A stretch of 64,000 nt of DNA, taken from positions 25,551-89,550 of the IMG/VR virus record IMGVR_UViG_3300010885_049871. The stretch is one strand, 5' to 3'. Positions 45,317-53,618 of the stretch are shown one piece after another. Made by a program: the position numbers and the translations under genes. The DNA is from a virus. Within the stretch, counting starts at the first letter, position 1; every line of letters starts with the position of its first letter. Below the pieces are notes generated by a model. That model had not been told where the DNA came from. It made no database searches and saw only the letters and a list, made by a program, of their open reading frames with translations.

Positions 45317-46590
45317 TTCTTTTTCTCCTCATCGTAATAGGCATGCTGTCCCCAAGGTGGCTCAATAGTTGTGGTACCATGCAAGATCCACACAGTGTCT
45401 GCATAGTTCTCGTCACCCCACGATCCGTAAGGGTAACCGTCTGTGAACACCACCAGTCGCTTGGGTTCAATATCGTTCTCTTTAAGATAATTAAACACAC
45501 AATCAAAGTCTGTGCCACCACCGCCCTTGATCTGGTATTCAGTGATGTCTTCTAAATTTTCTGAATCGTATTGCTGTGGATTGTATACTTCGGTATCAAA
45601 ACTTGCAACATGGATACGATATGCAGGAAATGATTCCATGATGCCGGCTGTTTCGCTCAGGATGTCTTTGAGCATGTCCTCGCCCATTGAACCCGAAGCG
45701 TCAATGAACAGTGCAATATCAATCATGGGATCCAGTTTCATGCCCGGCATCACTGCATCCATGTGCCAGCCTTTACGACTTGCTCGCAGCCAAGTGTAGT
45801 CACTTTTGATAGTGCTCTCCAATTGCATACGCAACAGTTCACGCCAGTTCATCTGCGGCTCGGTGAGATCACGAATAATACGCTGTACACCTGCGGGCAA
45901 ATTGCCAGCACCTTCGGCATCTGCTGCCACAGCAGACAACATGGCTTCTTTGATTTCGTCTTTGATTTGTCGACGGTCTTCTTCGCTGAGTTTGGGGCGG
46001 CCCTTGCCATCTTTACCGTCACTGTCGCTATCGCCTTCACCATCCAAGTGCTCGTCGATAAGTTTATCCAGCAGTGAACTGATGTCGATCTTGTCGGCGT
46101 TTTTGTACAGGATGTCGTACACTTCTTCGGCACTCATGCCTTCGTATTTTTTGTCGTACAAGCAAGGTACACTGGTAATGAACTCGCCGACATTGTGTTT
46201 TTTCAAGTCGCCGTTTACGCAAAAGTCATCTGCAATGTTCCACAGTTGTGGATCTCTATCACCACGACGACCAAAGTGATCATATACACAATGCAACACT
46301 TCGTGTCCAAACAAGAATTCAACTTCTTTGGGGCGAAGCATTTTGATAAAGCGGCTGTTGTAATAGAAATTACGGCCGTCTGTTGCGGCAGTAGGGCACC
46401 ATTCGTCGGCATTGACCAGTGTAAGACGAGTTGCCATGTTGCCAAAGAAACTGGCCTTGAGCAACAGTCCAACCCGTGCAGTGATCAAAATCTCACGAAC
46501 TTCACGATCAATTTTAGGCTCAGTTGGGCCAATGAGATCTTTAAACTTGTCGTTTTCTTTGCTGTCTGCTGTGGTACCTGCTTTGCTCAT
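45313..46590 (-). CDS. VWA-domain protein with zinc-peptidase-like HEVLH motif
   Basis: A 425-residue protein. N-terminal 'EFLFGHEVLHCVYDH' (HEVLH at 96-100) is a HExxH metallopeptidase-like site. A Ser/Asp/Gly-rich linker at about 190-205 follows. The C-terminal VWA domain has the MIDAS 'FIDASGSMGED'. This two-part family is encoded by many large phages and is usually paired with a MoxR ATPase, here at 50581. The pair may act as a chaperone or remodelling machine; its phage role is unknown. It heads a small-gene operon. Confidence 0.85.
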   Translation of the reverse strand: MSKAGTTADSKENDKFKDLIGPTEPKIDREVREILITARVGLLLKASFFGNMATRLTLVNADEWCPTAATDGRNFYYNSRFIKMLRPKEVEFLFGHEVLHCVYDHFGRRGDRDPQLWNIADDFCVNGDLKKHNVGEFITSVPCLYDKKYEGMSAEEVYDILYKNADKIDISSLLDKLIDEHLDGEGDSDSDGKDGKGRPKLSEEDRRQIKDEIKEAMLSAVAADAEGAGNLPAGVQRIIRDLTEPQMNWRELLRMQLESTIKSDYTWLRASRKGWHMDAVMPGMKLDPMIDIALFIDASGSMGEDMLKDILSETAGIMESFPAYRIHVASFDTEVYNPQQYDSENLEDITEYQIKGGGGTDFDCVFNYLKENDIEPKRLVVFTDGYPYGSWGDENYADTVWILHGTTTIEPPWGQHAYYDEEKKK

Positions 46591-46617
46591 GGTGTTCCTT
46601 TGTTGCGTTATGTATAT

Positions 46618-46646
46618 ATTATAGCAGAAATTGAATTAATGGTCAA
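46618..46646 (-). promoter_or_regulatory. Sigma70-type promoter of the VWA operon
   Basis: TTGACC, 17 bases, TATAAT on the minus strand, with an AAGGAA ribosome site before the ATG at 46590. Confidence 0.8.
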
Positions 46647-46647
46647 A

Positions 46648-46980
46648 TCAGCTATTGTTCTGACGTTTGCGGTTCAAGTACTTTAACTGGAACCAAGAGT
46701 GCGCAGCCTCTGTAAAAAAATCCAAGTGTACCTGCGGACTATAGTGATGCCGTTTTTCTACAGAGACTAGCTCAGGATATATTACTGCGGCGCCTGAGAT
46801 TGGTGCATAGTATGCTTCTAGTCCTTGATGATCACGAGCAGTAAATCCCAACTCACGCCGCATTATGTGCCGCATGCGAATTGTGTTGCCATAAGTCTGA
46901 GTCAATTTATCTAGAATTTCCATCCAGTCAGCAGGATCATGAAATACCACAAGATTCTTTTTTACAGTTACCTGTCCCAC
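46648..46980 (-). CDS. Conserved small phage protein, 110 aa, GTG start
   Basis: GTG start overlapping the previous TAG by one base. 'VFHDPADWMEILDKLTQTYG', 'MRRELGFTARDHQG' and 'VHLDFFTEAAHSWFQLKYL'. No recognised domain. The three genes 46648, 46980 and 47297 form a coupled set and share Trp/Tyr-rich composition; they may be diverged relatives. Confidence 0.65.
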   Translation of the reverse strand: MGQVTVKKNLVVFHDPADWMEILDKLTQTYGNTIRMRHIMRRELGFTARDHQGLEAYYAPISGAAVIYPELVSVEKRHHYSPQVHLDFFTEAAHSWFQLKYLNRKRQNNS

Positions 46981-47300
46981 TATTCAGTGCCCGAATGTGC
47001 CAGTTGGAAAAATGCCAGTTCTTGATCGCCTTTCAAGTAGATGCGATAGTCTTTGTACACAGCCGAATATGCCCAGTACTGGTTGATATCACCTTCTTGT
47101 AACACTATATTACTGTTCTTGATCGCACTGCGAGTTTCCACATCCTGGCTCCAGCCCCAGGTGCGATTCATCCAACGTCTAGCACGGTCAAAGTCCAACA
47201 CGCCGGTGCCTTGCCAGTTAGGTTTGGAAAATCTCAGCATGTAATTGAAACTGGCACTGTGGCTGAAACGCCGGTCCATATCGGTCACTTGGTATTTCAT
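46980..47300 (-). CDS. Conserved small phage protein, 106 aa
   Basis: 'MKYQVTDMDRRFSHSASFNY' then 'DFDRARRWMNRTWGWSQDVE' and 'WAYSAVYKDYRIYLKGDQELAFFQLAH'. Function unknown. Its first 14 codons are repeated in the degenerate mini-ORF at 47543-47614. ATGA-coupled to the gene upstream. Confidence 0.7.
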   Translation of the reverse strand: MKYQVTDMDRRFSHSASFNYMLRFSKPNWQGTGVLDFDRARRWMNRTWGWSQDVETRSAIKNSNIVLQEGDINQYWAYSAVYKDYRIYLKGDQELAFFQLAHSGTE

Positions 47301-47539
47301 TTGTAACTGCTTCTCTGCAACATGTAGGGTTTATTAACTTCGTAGTATCGCTTAAAAATATTTTCGTAGTCCTGCCAGTTACAATGTGCCCATTGTTCTT
47401 TATAGTCGATTCGGGTCGACTGTAATCTTGACCAAAATAGTTTTTTATTGTGCCCAGTCACTTGCGATCGTGCCTTGGATTCAACATCGTAATATCTCAA
47501 AATCTCGCCAGATTTTTCAGAATAAACTACCCATCCCAT
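47297..47539 (-). CDS. Conserved small phage protein, 80 aa
   Basis: 'MGWVVYSEKSGEILRYYDVE' followed by 'KARSQVTGHNKKLFWSRLQ'. The opening resembles small phage proteins with a 'S..T..I..YY....AK' pattern. Function unknown. It begins three bases after the stop of the 23-residue mini-ORF. Confidence 0.65.
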   Translation of the reverse strand: MGWVVYSEKSGEILRYYDVESKARSQVTGHNKKLFWSRLQSTRIDYKEQWAHCNWQDYENIFKRYYEVNKPYMLQRSSYK

Positions 47540-47542
47540 GCT

Positions 47543-47614
47543 CTAATCCTTGTGATAAAAATTGGGACTGCTGTGACTGAACCGGCAATCCATATCGGTT
47601 ACATGGTATTTCAT
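47543..47614 (-). pseudogene. Duplicated 5' fragment of the 46980 gene (23 codons)
   Basis: MKYHVTDMDCRFSHSSPNFY then HKD and a stop. It matches the start of the 106-residue protein two genes downstream (MKYQVTDMDRRFSHSASFNY). The bases before the ATG are also similar. A partial tandem duplication or recombination scar is the likely origin. Confidence 0.6.
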
Positions 47615-47622
47615 AATGACCT

Positions 47623-48018
47623 TTATAATTTACAGGTATTTAAAAGGTATATGGCAAAGTTATGCAATTGCGGGGCAAATCTTATTTTGAATGTATATGT
47701 GCCAGGCCAAGCCATATAACCGTATGTACCGGCCTGATGGCAGTTTGTACTATCTGTTACATATAAGCCACATTGATCAATATCATTTATTTTCACTCCG
47801 TTGGCCTGGAGATTACCTACCACAATATGACTCTGACTATCTTCGGGTTTGGTCATGCTGACAGAAACACGCAATTGGGTGCGAGGATTGTACTCAATTT
47901 CGTGCCAATTCAATCCATCCGCAGTCCAGGTCCTGTTGGCCGGGGCTACAGTGTAAGAGATCGGACCGTTGGTGTCATTGACTTGAACGGATAGCAAAAA
48001 CTTTATGTTTGGTTTCAT
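47623..48018 (-). CDS. Beta-rich protein, possible carbohydrate-binding module
   Basis: A 131-residue protein with alternating strands: 'FLLSVQVNDTNGPISYTVAP', 'TQLRVSVSMTKPEDSQSHIVVG', 'VKINDIDQCGLYVTD' and 'AWPGTYTFKIRFAPQLHNFAIYLL'. The pattern resembles the beta-sandwich proteins found beside phage radical SAM genes. A similar protein lies at 49506, so the B12-type radical SAM gene is flanked by two of them. It overlaps that gene by 44 bases. Confidence 0.6.
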   Translation of the reverse strand: MKPNIKFLLSVQVNDTNGPISYTVAPANRTWTADGLNWHEIEYNPRTQLRVSVSMTKPEDSQSHIVVGNLQANGVKINDIDQCGLYVTDSTNCHQAGTYGYMAWPGTYTFKIRFAPQLHNFAIYLLNTCKL

Positions 48019-49495
48019 TATAAATTTTATCTAAACTTTCAATTTCTTTATGGTATTTTTGCAACGGCATTCCGGGCTGGAACGAGTATCCTAGGTCTTG
48101 GGCCAACGTTATCAACTCTTTGAACCGTCGAGATCTTGCTGGATAATCGTTGTCTACATATCGAGTACTGGTCCAAAACTTGTTGTTATGATTACTATGA
48201 TTGTGTTCAATACCGTATTTTTGTGCTATCTCGGAGTCTAGCAATAACGGGCTATTGTTTAGTAACGCAAATGTGGGAGTGATTCCTATAAGTATTCTTT
48301 TGTTCACTGCCAGTGATGCATAATTGATCAACAACTGTTTGGTATCTTTAAAATCTTTTTCGGTCTCGGTTGGGTAGCCAACCATTAATAACCAACTTTG
48401 CACTATGTTGTATTTGTGCAAGGCCCTGACACTCCAATCCAGATCATCATTGTTGAACTTTTTTTTCATATCAAATCTGATTTTTTCACTACCCGACTCA
48501 ACTCCAACACCCCATTGATTGCATCCGGCATCGGCCGCAAGTTTAAAATCTTTGTCAGGCATTTCATCTTTGCCTCTAAAAATAGCATAACCTGAATAAT
48601 TGATAGTTTGCGGTATAGTATCAACCAACACTTCATTCATTTTTCTGTAGTTGCTGATGCTGCCGTTGATCAAATTATCAGTAAACAAAAACTTCTTGAT
48701 TCCAGTGTTTTGGTAATTATGGATGATTTCATTTGCAACTTTAACAGGATCGCGATAGATAAAATCTGGCCAAAAACTACCAACATCACAAAATGTACAT
48801 TGCCTAACACAGCCTTTGCTACCGGTGATAGCCATATAAGGTTCACTGTTTTGATCCTGTTGGTCACGGTATTGACTCAGCGGTTGATAGAACGACAAAT
48901 CATATTGATCCCACGCCGGCACAGGAATATCGTCAAGATCCTGTTTGGTCTGGGGAGCAGAAAAAATCAATCCTGTCTTGCTGTGTTTTAAACTTTCAAT
49001 AATTTCTTTTTCTGCGTCACCTACAATTATCAAATCAGCTATTTGATTAGAAATCCAAATATTATAGTGCTTGACATTGTCGGTGTGGGACACCTCCAGA
49101 CCTTTGCCGCCTGCTATTATCTTAGTCTCGGGCCAATACTTGCGTAACATATAACTCATCAGCATGCCATAATCCAGGCTTTCGGATGTGAAGATGCTGA
49201 GACCTATGTATTCGGGCCGATATTGTTCATGAACTTGTTTGAGAAAATGTTTAGTAAATTTATAAACTTTCTTAAACATTCTCCGACTCAGTGCAGATTT
49301 TATTAGATGACCCAACACCAGTAAATTTTTAAATGCAATAAATTCTGGATCATCGGCCAACTGTGCAAGAAACTTGGCTGAAAAGTCAATGCCAATACTG
49401 TTAATACCAGCCTGATTTAAGCAAGCACTCAACAGGACCGGCGCCACCATTGGATAAGGTTCGCAGTATGGAACAGATAATATTACTACTTTCAT
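47975..49495 (-). CDS. B12-binding-domain radical SAM protein
   Basis: A 506-residue protein. Residues 1-165 have a Rossmann-like cobalamin-binding-type fold ('VVILSVPYCEPYPMVAPVLLSA', 'YIGLSIFTSESLDYGMLMS', 'TKIIAGGKGLEV', 'LIIVGDAE'), without a clear DxHxxG motif. The radical SAM motif is C229, C233, C236 (GCVRQCTFCDVGSFW), followed by 'WGVGVESGSEKIRFDMKK' and 'LLMVGYPTETEKDF'. Family members methylate or rearrange unactivated carbons. The loss of DxHxxG suggests base-off binding without a His ligand. Confidence 0.88.
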   Translation of the reverse strand: MKVVILSVPYCEPYPMVAPVLLSACLNQAGINSIGIDFSAKFLAQLADDPEFIAFKNLLVLGHLIKSALSRRMFKKVYKFTKHFLKQVHEQYRPEYIGLSIFTSESLDYGMLMSYMLRKYWPETKIIAGGKGLEVSHTDNVKHYNIWISNQIADLIIVGDAEKEIIESLKHSKTGLIFSAPQTKQDLDDIPVPAWDQYDLSFYQPLSQYRDQQDQNSEPYMAITGSKGCVRQCTFCDVGSFWPDFIYRDPVKVANEIIHNYQNTGIKKFLFTDNLINGSISNYRKMNEVLVDTIPQTINYSGYAIFRGKDEMPDKDFKLAADAGCNQWGVGVESGSEKIRFDMKKKFNNDDLDWSVRALHKYNIVQSWLLMVGYPTETEKDFKDTKQLLINYASLAVNKRILIGITPTFALLNNSPLLLDSEIAQKYGIEHNHSNHNNKFWTSTRYVDNDYPARSRRFKELITLAQDLGYSFQPGMPLQKYHKEIESLDKIYNETKHKVFAIRSSQ

Positions 49496-49505
49496 TTGAA
49501 ACTTT

Positions 49506-49916
49506 TTACCACAATTGTTTGTTGTTGATGATCCAGATCACAGGATCATCTTGGTCAATGGCCAGTCGAACAGTTCCGTTATAGTTCCAAAATACAGAAT
49601 GCTCAGTGCTGGTCATCACTGTTGAATCAAGTTTGTAACCGTCAATATGAAATCCATTCACTGTTAGAGATAACAAACAAATATGTTTGTTTTCACTAAT
49701 ATTACCTTGAGCATCACACACAGTGTCTTGATGTTGTCTGTTAGACAAGACAAAATCCAAATATCCGGCAGTATTTATTTTTAAACTAATCTGATGTCTA
49801 CCATTGTCAAAATTTTTGCCAGAATACAACACCTGGTTGTTTGACTCAATTTGCATGGCCATCGACGAATCATTTGCTCGTTCAATGTTGAATACCAAGT
49901 CAATGTCGGTCAACAT
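49506..49916 (-). CDS. Beta-rich protein, possible carbohydrate-binding module
   Basis: I use the ATG at 49916 (MLTDIDLVFNIE), overlapping the upstream oxygenase by 17 bases. 136 residues of beta-sandwich character ('GRHQISLKINTAGYLDFVLSN', 'ICLLSLTVNGFHIDGYKL', 'HSVFWNYNGTVRLAID'). It is comparable in style to 47623 on the other side of the radical SAM gene. A glycan-binding role is inferred. Confidence 0.6.
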   Translation of the reverse strand: MLTDIDLVFNIERANDSSMAMQIESNNQVLYSGKNFDNGRHQISLKINTAGYLDFVLSNRQHQDTVCDAQGNISENKHICLLSLTVNGFHIDGYKLDSTVMTSTEHSVFWNYNGTVRLAIDQDDPVIWIINNKQLW

Positions 49917-50523
49917 GGAAAAAATCTGGGTTTGATATAAAAAAATCTTGTACCTGCTCAAACTTCTGATGAAATTTTATTTGGAACACTTCTCGTTGAC
50001 CTCGATTGACTACGCCGTGGACAACATCGGTATTGATCAACCAGGTGTCGCCTGGAATGGTTTGATACCTTTGTTGTACCAGACCTGACTCGATAAATGT
50101 AAACGATTCGGTACTGTCTGAAGAAATAATATGATTAATATTGCAACTACCTAGATTTTTTTCTTGATCTGTTTTCCCGTCAATATGTGCATCAATGTTA
50201 TCAAAATGCAATGTGTAAGTGAAGTTGACAAAGTTAAGTTGACTCTTCAACAACTTTTGCCTGATATCTTTACACCACGGAACAGTGGTTTCCAACAACG
50301 GTCCAGTCCAAGTATACCACGGAGAATTATTGGTCAGACTATGATTGACTATCACACTACCGTGGCAACCGATATTAAAAATTTTAGCATCATACGCCGG
50401 CTCCCAAACCATACTGTTGTTAAAATAACCTTGATCTACTTTTGAAAAGAGATACCCAGCGACCGATTGTAATCGACTCCAATCGTGATTTTTTATTAAC
50501 GAACTTGAGATTTGGTATAACAT
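49900..50523 (-). CDS. 2OG-Fe(II) oxygenase, aspartyl/asparaginyl hydroxylase-like
   Basis: A 207-residue protein. 'FVNFTYTLHFDNIDAHIDGKTD' offers the HxD pair, and 'DTWLINTDVVHGVVNRGQREVFQIKFH' the distal His and Arg. The plan is that of aspartyl/asparaginyl beta-hydroxylase-like proteins in phages. It leads the B12 radical SAM unit, with an ACTAAATA box about 30 bases upstream. Confidence 0.75.
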   Translation of the reverse strand: MLYQISSSLIKNHDWSRLQSVAGYLFSKVDQGYFNNSMVWEPAYDAKIFNIGCHGSVIVNHSLTNNSPWYTWTGPLLETTVPWCKDIRQKLLKSQLNFVNFTYTLHFDNIDAHIDGKTDQEKNLGSCNINHIISSDSTESFTFIESGLVQQRYQTIPGDTWLINTDVVHGVVNRGQREVFQIKFHQKFEQVQDFFISNPDFFHVDRH

Positions 50524-50543
50524 TTACAAAGGTAGAGCCAGTT

Positions 50544-50573
50544 GGGCTGAGTATTTAGTACACTACTCAGCCC
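50544..50573. repeat. Perfect 10-bp inverted repeat between MoxR and oxygenase genes
   Basis: GGGCTGAGTA and TACTCAGCCC separated by 10 bases. It lies just after the MoxR stop on the minus strand but has no T-run, and its loop contains the ACTAAATA box of the next gene. It could be a weak terminator, an RNA stabiliser or an operator. Confidence 0.6.
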
Positions 50574-50580
50574 ATTCAAT

Positions 50581-51666
50581 TTAGGCACTGGCCTGCAAGA
50601 TGTACTTGCCAAAACGCTGGTGGAACTCGTCAAAGTTCTTCAGCTTGGTGGGTTGGAACGGCAGGTTGTATGTGGTCAGGGCAATACGGGCACCCATCAC
50701 AGTCAACTCTGTTTCAAAGTTCTTCATCATGTAGCCTAGGAAGTTGTCGGACATGGCATGGAACTCTTTGTCCGGAATCTTGCGAGCCACTGCATCCTTG
50801 AGCTCGTAGCACATTGAAATTACCAGACTGTACATGGCACTGACTTCTTTGACATCCAGTGTAGTAACCTTGCCGCTCAAGATATCTTCTGGCTTGGGCA
50901 GTCTAGCACTGATCTTGCGGTGCGCCATAAATTTCACAGCAAGACCTTCGCCCACAGTGCCTGCAATCAGGTTGGTCAATGTGTCGGCATCGCCGTCATC
51001 TTCGTCCAACAGCTCGCTTACAAAGGTCCAGGTACGTGGAGTAGCAAAAGCTCGTGAGCTGGACTTGGAGTCAAAGTCATACAGGTCCTGTTTGGCAAAA
51101 CTCAAGTAGCCCACCACATCCTTGTGGATGTTGTTTTGCACCGCCCAGGTCTGGTACGATGCAAAATCCACTTTCATTTCCTGGTGAATGAAACGATTTG
51201 CCAGCGGAGTAGGCATACGATAAGTGACACCTTTGTCGCTTTCCCTGTTGCCTGCAGCCACCAAGACTACATTTTTAGGCAGACGATACTTGCCAATGCG
51301 TCGATTCAGAATAAGTTGATAAGCTGCGGCTTGAACACTAGGTGCGGCCGAATTCAGCTCGTCCAGGAACAGCACCACAATGGGATAGTCCCGGGCCATT
51401 TCTTCGTCAGGCAGTTCAATTGGTGGAGCCCAATCCATCTTGCCCAGTTCTTTGTTGTAGAATGGAATGCCACGAATGTCGGTGGGTTCCATTTGGCCCA
51501 GACGCAGATCGATCATTAGTCCACCAAGTTCTTCGGTAATGCCTTCTACCAATTCGCTTTTGCCAATGCCCGGAGGACCCCACAAGAACAAGGGACGTTT
51601 GGCCCGGAATGCTCGTAGCAAACTTTTACGAGCTTGGGTCGAAGTAACAGTGCGTGAATCTGACAT
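50581..51666 (-). CDS. MoxR-family AAA+ ATPase
   Basis: A 361-residue protein. Walker A GPPGIGKS at residues 30-37, Walker B 'VVLFLDELNSA' at about 97-107, and sensor-type 'VLVAAGNRESD'. 'RMPTPLANRFIHQEM' is the arginine-finger region. MoxR proteins work with VWA partners to remodel proteins or load cofactors; the likely partner is at 45313. AAGGA ribosome site and its own sigma70 promoter. Confidence 0.9.
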   Translation of the reverse strand: MSDSRTVTSTQARKSLLRAFRAKRPLFLWGPPGIGKSELVEGITEELGGLMIDLRLGQMEPTDIRGIPFYNKELGKMDWAPPIELPDEEMARDYPIVVLFLDELNSAAPSVQAAAYQLILNRRIGKYRLPKNVVLVAAGNRESDKGVTYRMPTPLANRFIHQEMKVDFASYQTWAVQNNIHKDVVGYLSFAKQDLYDFDSKSSSRAFATPRTWTFVSELLDEDDGDADTLTNLIAGTVGEGLAVKFMAHRKISARLPKPEDILSGKVTTLDVKEVSAMYSLVISMCYELKDAVARKIPDKEFHAMSDNFLGYMMKNFETELTVMGARIALTTYNLPFQPTKLKNFDEFHQRFGKYILQASA

Positions 51667-51695
51667 AGAAATCCTTTTAAGTGGTTAATGCGTTT

Positions 51696-51724
51696 ATTAT
51701 AACAAGAAATGCGTTTGCTGTCAA
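51696..51724 (-). promoter_or_regulatory. Sigma70-type promoter of the MoxR gene
   Basis: TTGACA, 17 bases, TATAAT on the minus strand. The -35 overlaps the stop of the upstream gene at 51721. Confidence 0.8.
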
Positions 51725-52035
51725 TTGGTGTGAACTTTTTGCAACATCAAAAACAAGTGCTTTTTTTTGCGCGGCAACCATTTTATTGCAGCAGCGCCAC
51801 ATGTTTTGTTCCAAGGACTCCTCATTGTTGTGGCACTTTGGAAGTATCCTTCTTTTGCCAACCCAATCACTGGATCGTAATCAGGTGGTATCCAACTTTC
51901 CGGAAGAGTGCAACTGAACTGTCTGGACGCTTTGATCAGCCGTGCCAACCAATCTGCTCGGGAATGTTTGCAGTCCTTGCACAACAATTCCTTGTTGTAT
52001 TGTTCTTGTCCGAATCCGGGAAAGTTGGATGCCAT
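51721..52035 (-). CDS. Small Cys-containing phage protein, 104 aa
   Basis: 'NKELLCKDCKHSRADWLARL' (CxxC), 'RQFSCTLPESW' and 'NKTCGAAAIKWLPRKKKHLF' suggest a small zinc-binding fold with a basic C-terminus. No family recognised. Preceded by AAAGGAG and a consensus promoter, and probably expressed on its own. Confidence 0.7.
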   Translation of the reverse strand: MASNFPGFGQEQYNKELLCKDCKHSRADWLARLIKASRQFSCTLPESWIPPDYDPVIGLAKEGYFQSATTMRSPWNKTCGAAAIKWLPRKKKHLFLMLQKVHTN

Positions 52036-52064
52036 TTGTACTCCTTTTGTTGCGGTATGTGTAT

Positions 52065-52093
52065 ATTATAGCAAAAGAGCAAATATCAGTCAA
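52065..52093 (-). promoter_or_regulatory. Sigma70-type promoter
   Basis: TTGACT, 17 bases, TATAAT on the minus strand, upstream of the Cys-containing gene. Flanking sequence (GCTATAATATA) is almost identical to that at the VWA promoter. Confidence 0.8.
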
Positions 52094-52118
52094 CCACTCA
52101 AAAAGTAGTACTAGTGTG

Positions 52119-52730
52119 TTACATGCTAGTTGATATTGCTTTGAACCGTTTGATTGATTCTGATTTATCCCAGAATCCAATTTGCAATGATTTTCGTGGA
52201 CCTGTTGTAAACCCTTCAACCGAGTGTAGAGCCTGGGCGCATAGCAAGTGCCAACGGCCGCGTTTCAACCGTGCTCGGCCAACTTCTTTAAGATTGTCAT
52301 ATGAAGTAGGAGCTGCCCATTTCATATCATATGAATCAGGGCCCGAAGGGTGGGTGTCTCTGATCACTGGGTGATTGCCTTCTTGCCAGTACACAGTGTC
52401 GACTTCTGGCCCGCCCTCGTCCAGCAACCACATCAATGTCCAATTGCGACTTTTATCAGTGTGCGGCAGTGCAACGCCGCCTGGTTCTCCATGGAAGCTA
52501 ACACCAAGATCTGTATAATCCGAACTAATATTTTCTTTAACCCAGTCACAGATTTTTTCACTGACAGGATGCCGCCAATAAGTTGTGTTTGGAATAGACA
52601 CGCCATCTTTAGTAGCAGAACGATCAAACGCTCTGCCCAGTAATTCGTCACGATTGTACGCATCTGCGGCGTCCAGCAATCCGTCGGGTATTGCAGGCAA
52701 GGCAGGATAATAAATTAGTGTTTCAATCAT
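52119..52730 (-). CDS. 2OG-Fe(II) oxygenase-like protein
   Basis: The ATG at 52730 (MIETLIYYPALP) has an AAGGAA ribosome site, so it is preferred to a start at 52760. 203 residues. 'GVALPHTDKSRNWTLMWLLDEGG' gives HxD, and 'ALHSVEGFTTGPRKSLQIGFW' gives the distal His and the 2-oxoglutarate Arg. A soluble hydroxylase of phage type; substrate unknown. Confidence 0.75.
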   Translation of the reverse strand: MIETLIYYPALPAIPDGLLDAADAYNRDELLGRAFDRSATKDGVSIPNTTYWRHPVSEKICDWVKENISSDYTDLGVSFHGEPGGVALPHTDKSRNWTLMWLLDEGGPEVDTVYWQEGNHPVIRDTHPSGPDSYDMKWAAPTSYDNLKEVGRARLKRGRWHLLCAQALHSVEGFTTGPRKSLQIGFWDKSESIKRFKAISTSM

Positions 52731-52766
52731 AGAAGTTTTCCTTATAAAAATAGGCCGCAACGAACC

Positions 52767-52774
52767 TATTTATT
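52767..52774 (-). promoter_or_regulatory. NATAAATA late-promoter-like motif
   Basis: AATAAATA on the minus strand, 36 bases before the preferred oxygenase start at 52730. Confidence 0.45.
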
Positions 52775-52787
52775 TTGTGATACAGAA

Positions 52788-53609
52788 TTATTGTCCCAGA
52801 CCCAGATGCACTGTTGATGGTCTTTTGACTAAGAATTCTTTGAAAGCAGCTGATTTTAAAATTTCAGTCAACACAGACACAGTATCTTTGGACACTGTGC
52901 TCATGCCCCACAAATCTATAGTCACATAGTGATTGTTGTACTTGCCCGGGGCAAACTGTCCCAGGAATGGCAAACCATAATGATTCTTTGCTGTGGATGC
53001 TGCAATACATTTACCGCCAGCACTGACAACAGCTTCGGCACCATTGGCAATGAAGATCATATCAACATCAGTTCCTGCAATCACAGCAGCCCTTGCAGCA
53101 GCATTGGCTTCGTATGGAATAGTACGAATATTCAGTTTTGGGGAACTATTAGCCACAAGATTGGTCCACGGCGGCAGTGTAACAGGTCCAGACGTTATGG
53201 CCACTTTATAAGTTTGTGTGCCAGTAAGATCTGCCAGGGTGATATTTGTTTTTGCAGGTGAAGTACACAGATAGTGTGTTGTGCTGGCCAGATTAGTGAC
53301 AAATTTAAATGCAGGATAATCTTTCTGTGCCGGGCAAAGACCTGCTGCATCTTGCATATCTCCACCACTCATGACAACAAATGCATTTTCTTGAGTTTTT
53401 GCTCGAATCAATGCATCGTGGCACGATTTAAAAAATTCTTGTTTGACTGTGTGGCCTTTGTTTCGTAGCCCTTCAATTACCGGCATCGACCAGACTTCGG
53501 TACCACCGCCAGGTGGATAATAGTAGTTGAAGTGATAGGTGTCGGCCATTGCGGCAGCGGATGCAACAGCAAATGTAATTGCCGTAAAAAACTTAGAAAA
53601 TTTACTCAT
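52788..53609 (-). CDS. tctC: TTT-family periplasmic solute-binding protein (Bug/TctC)
   Basis: A 273-residue protein with a signal peptide (residues 1-22, AAAMA|D). 'NYYYPPGGGTEVWSMPVIEGL' is the ligand-binding beta-strand/loop of Bug proteins, and 'NITLADLTGTQTYKVAITSGP' the second-lobe entry. It is about 40-50 residues shorter than bacterial TctC. It would deliver carboxylates or similar solutes to the TctA permease encoded just upstream in the same operon. Confidence 0.85.
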   Translation of the reverse strand: MSKFSKFFTAITFAVASAAAMADTYHFNYYYPPGGGTEVWSMPVIEGLRNKGHTVKQEFFKSCHDALIRAKTQENAFVVMSGGDMQDAAGLCPAQKDYPAFKFVTNLASTTHYLCTSPAKTNITLADLTGTQTYKVAITSGPVTLPPWTNLVANSSPKLNIRTIPYEANAAARAAVIAGTDVDMIFIANGAEAVVSAGGKCIAASTAKNHYGLPFLGQFAPGKYNNHYVTIDLWGMSTVSKDTVSVLTEILKSAAFKEFLVKRPSTVHLGLGQ

Positions 53610-53618
53610 AATTTCTCC

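Noticed and set aside
45763-46686. Several plus-strand frames opposite the VWA gene
   Set aside because: Antisense shadows; the minus-strand gene has clear HEVLH and MIDAS motifs, a promoter and a ribosome site.
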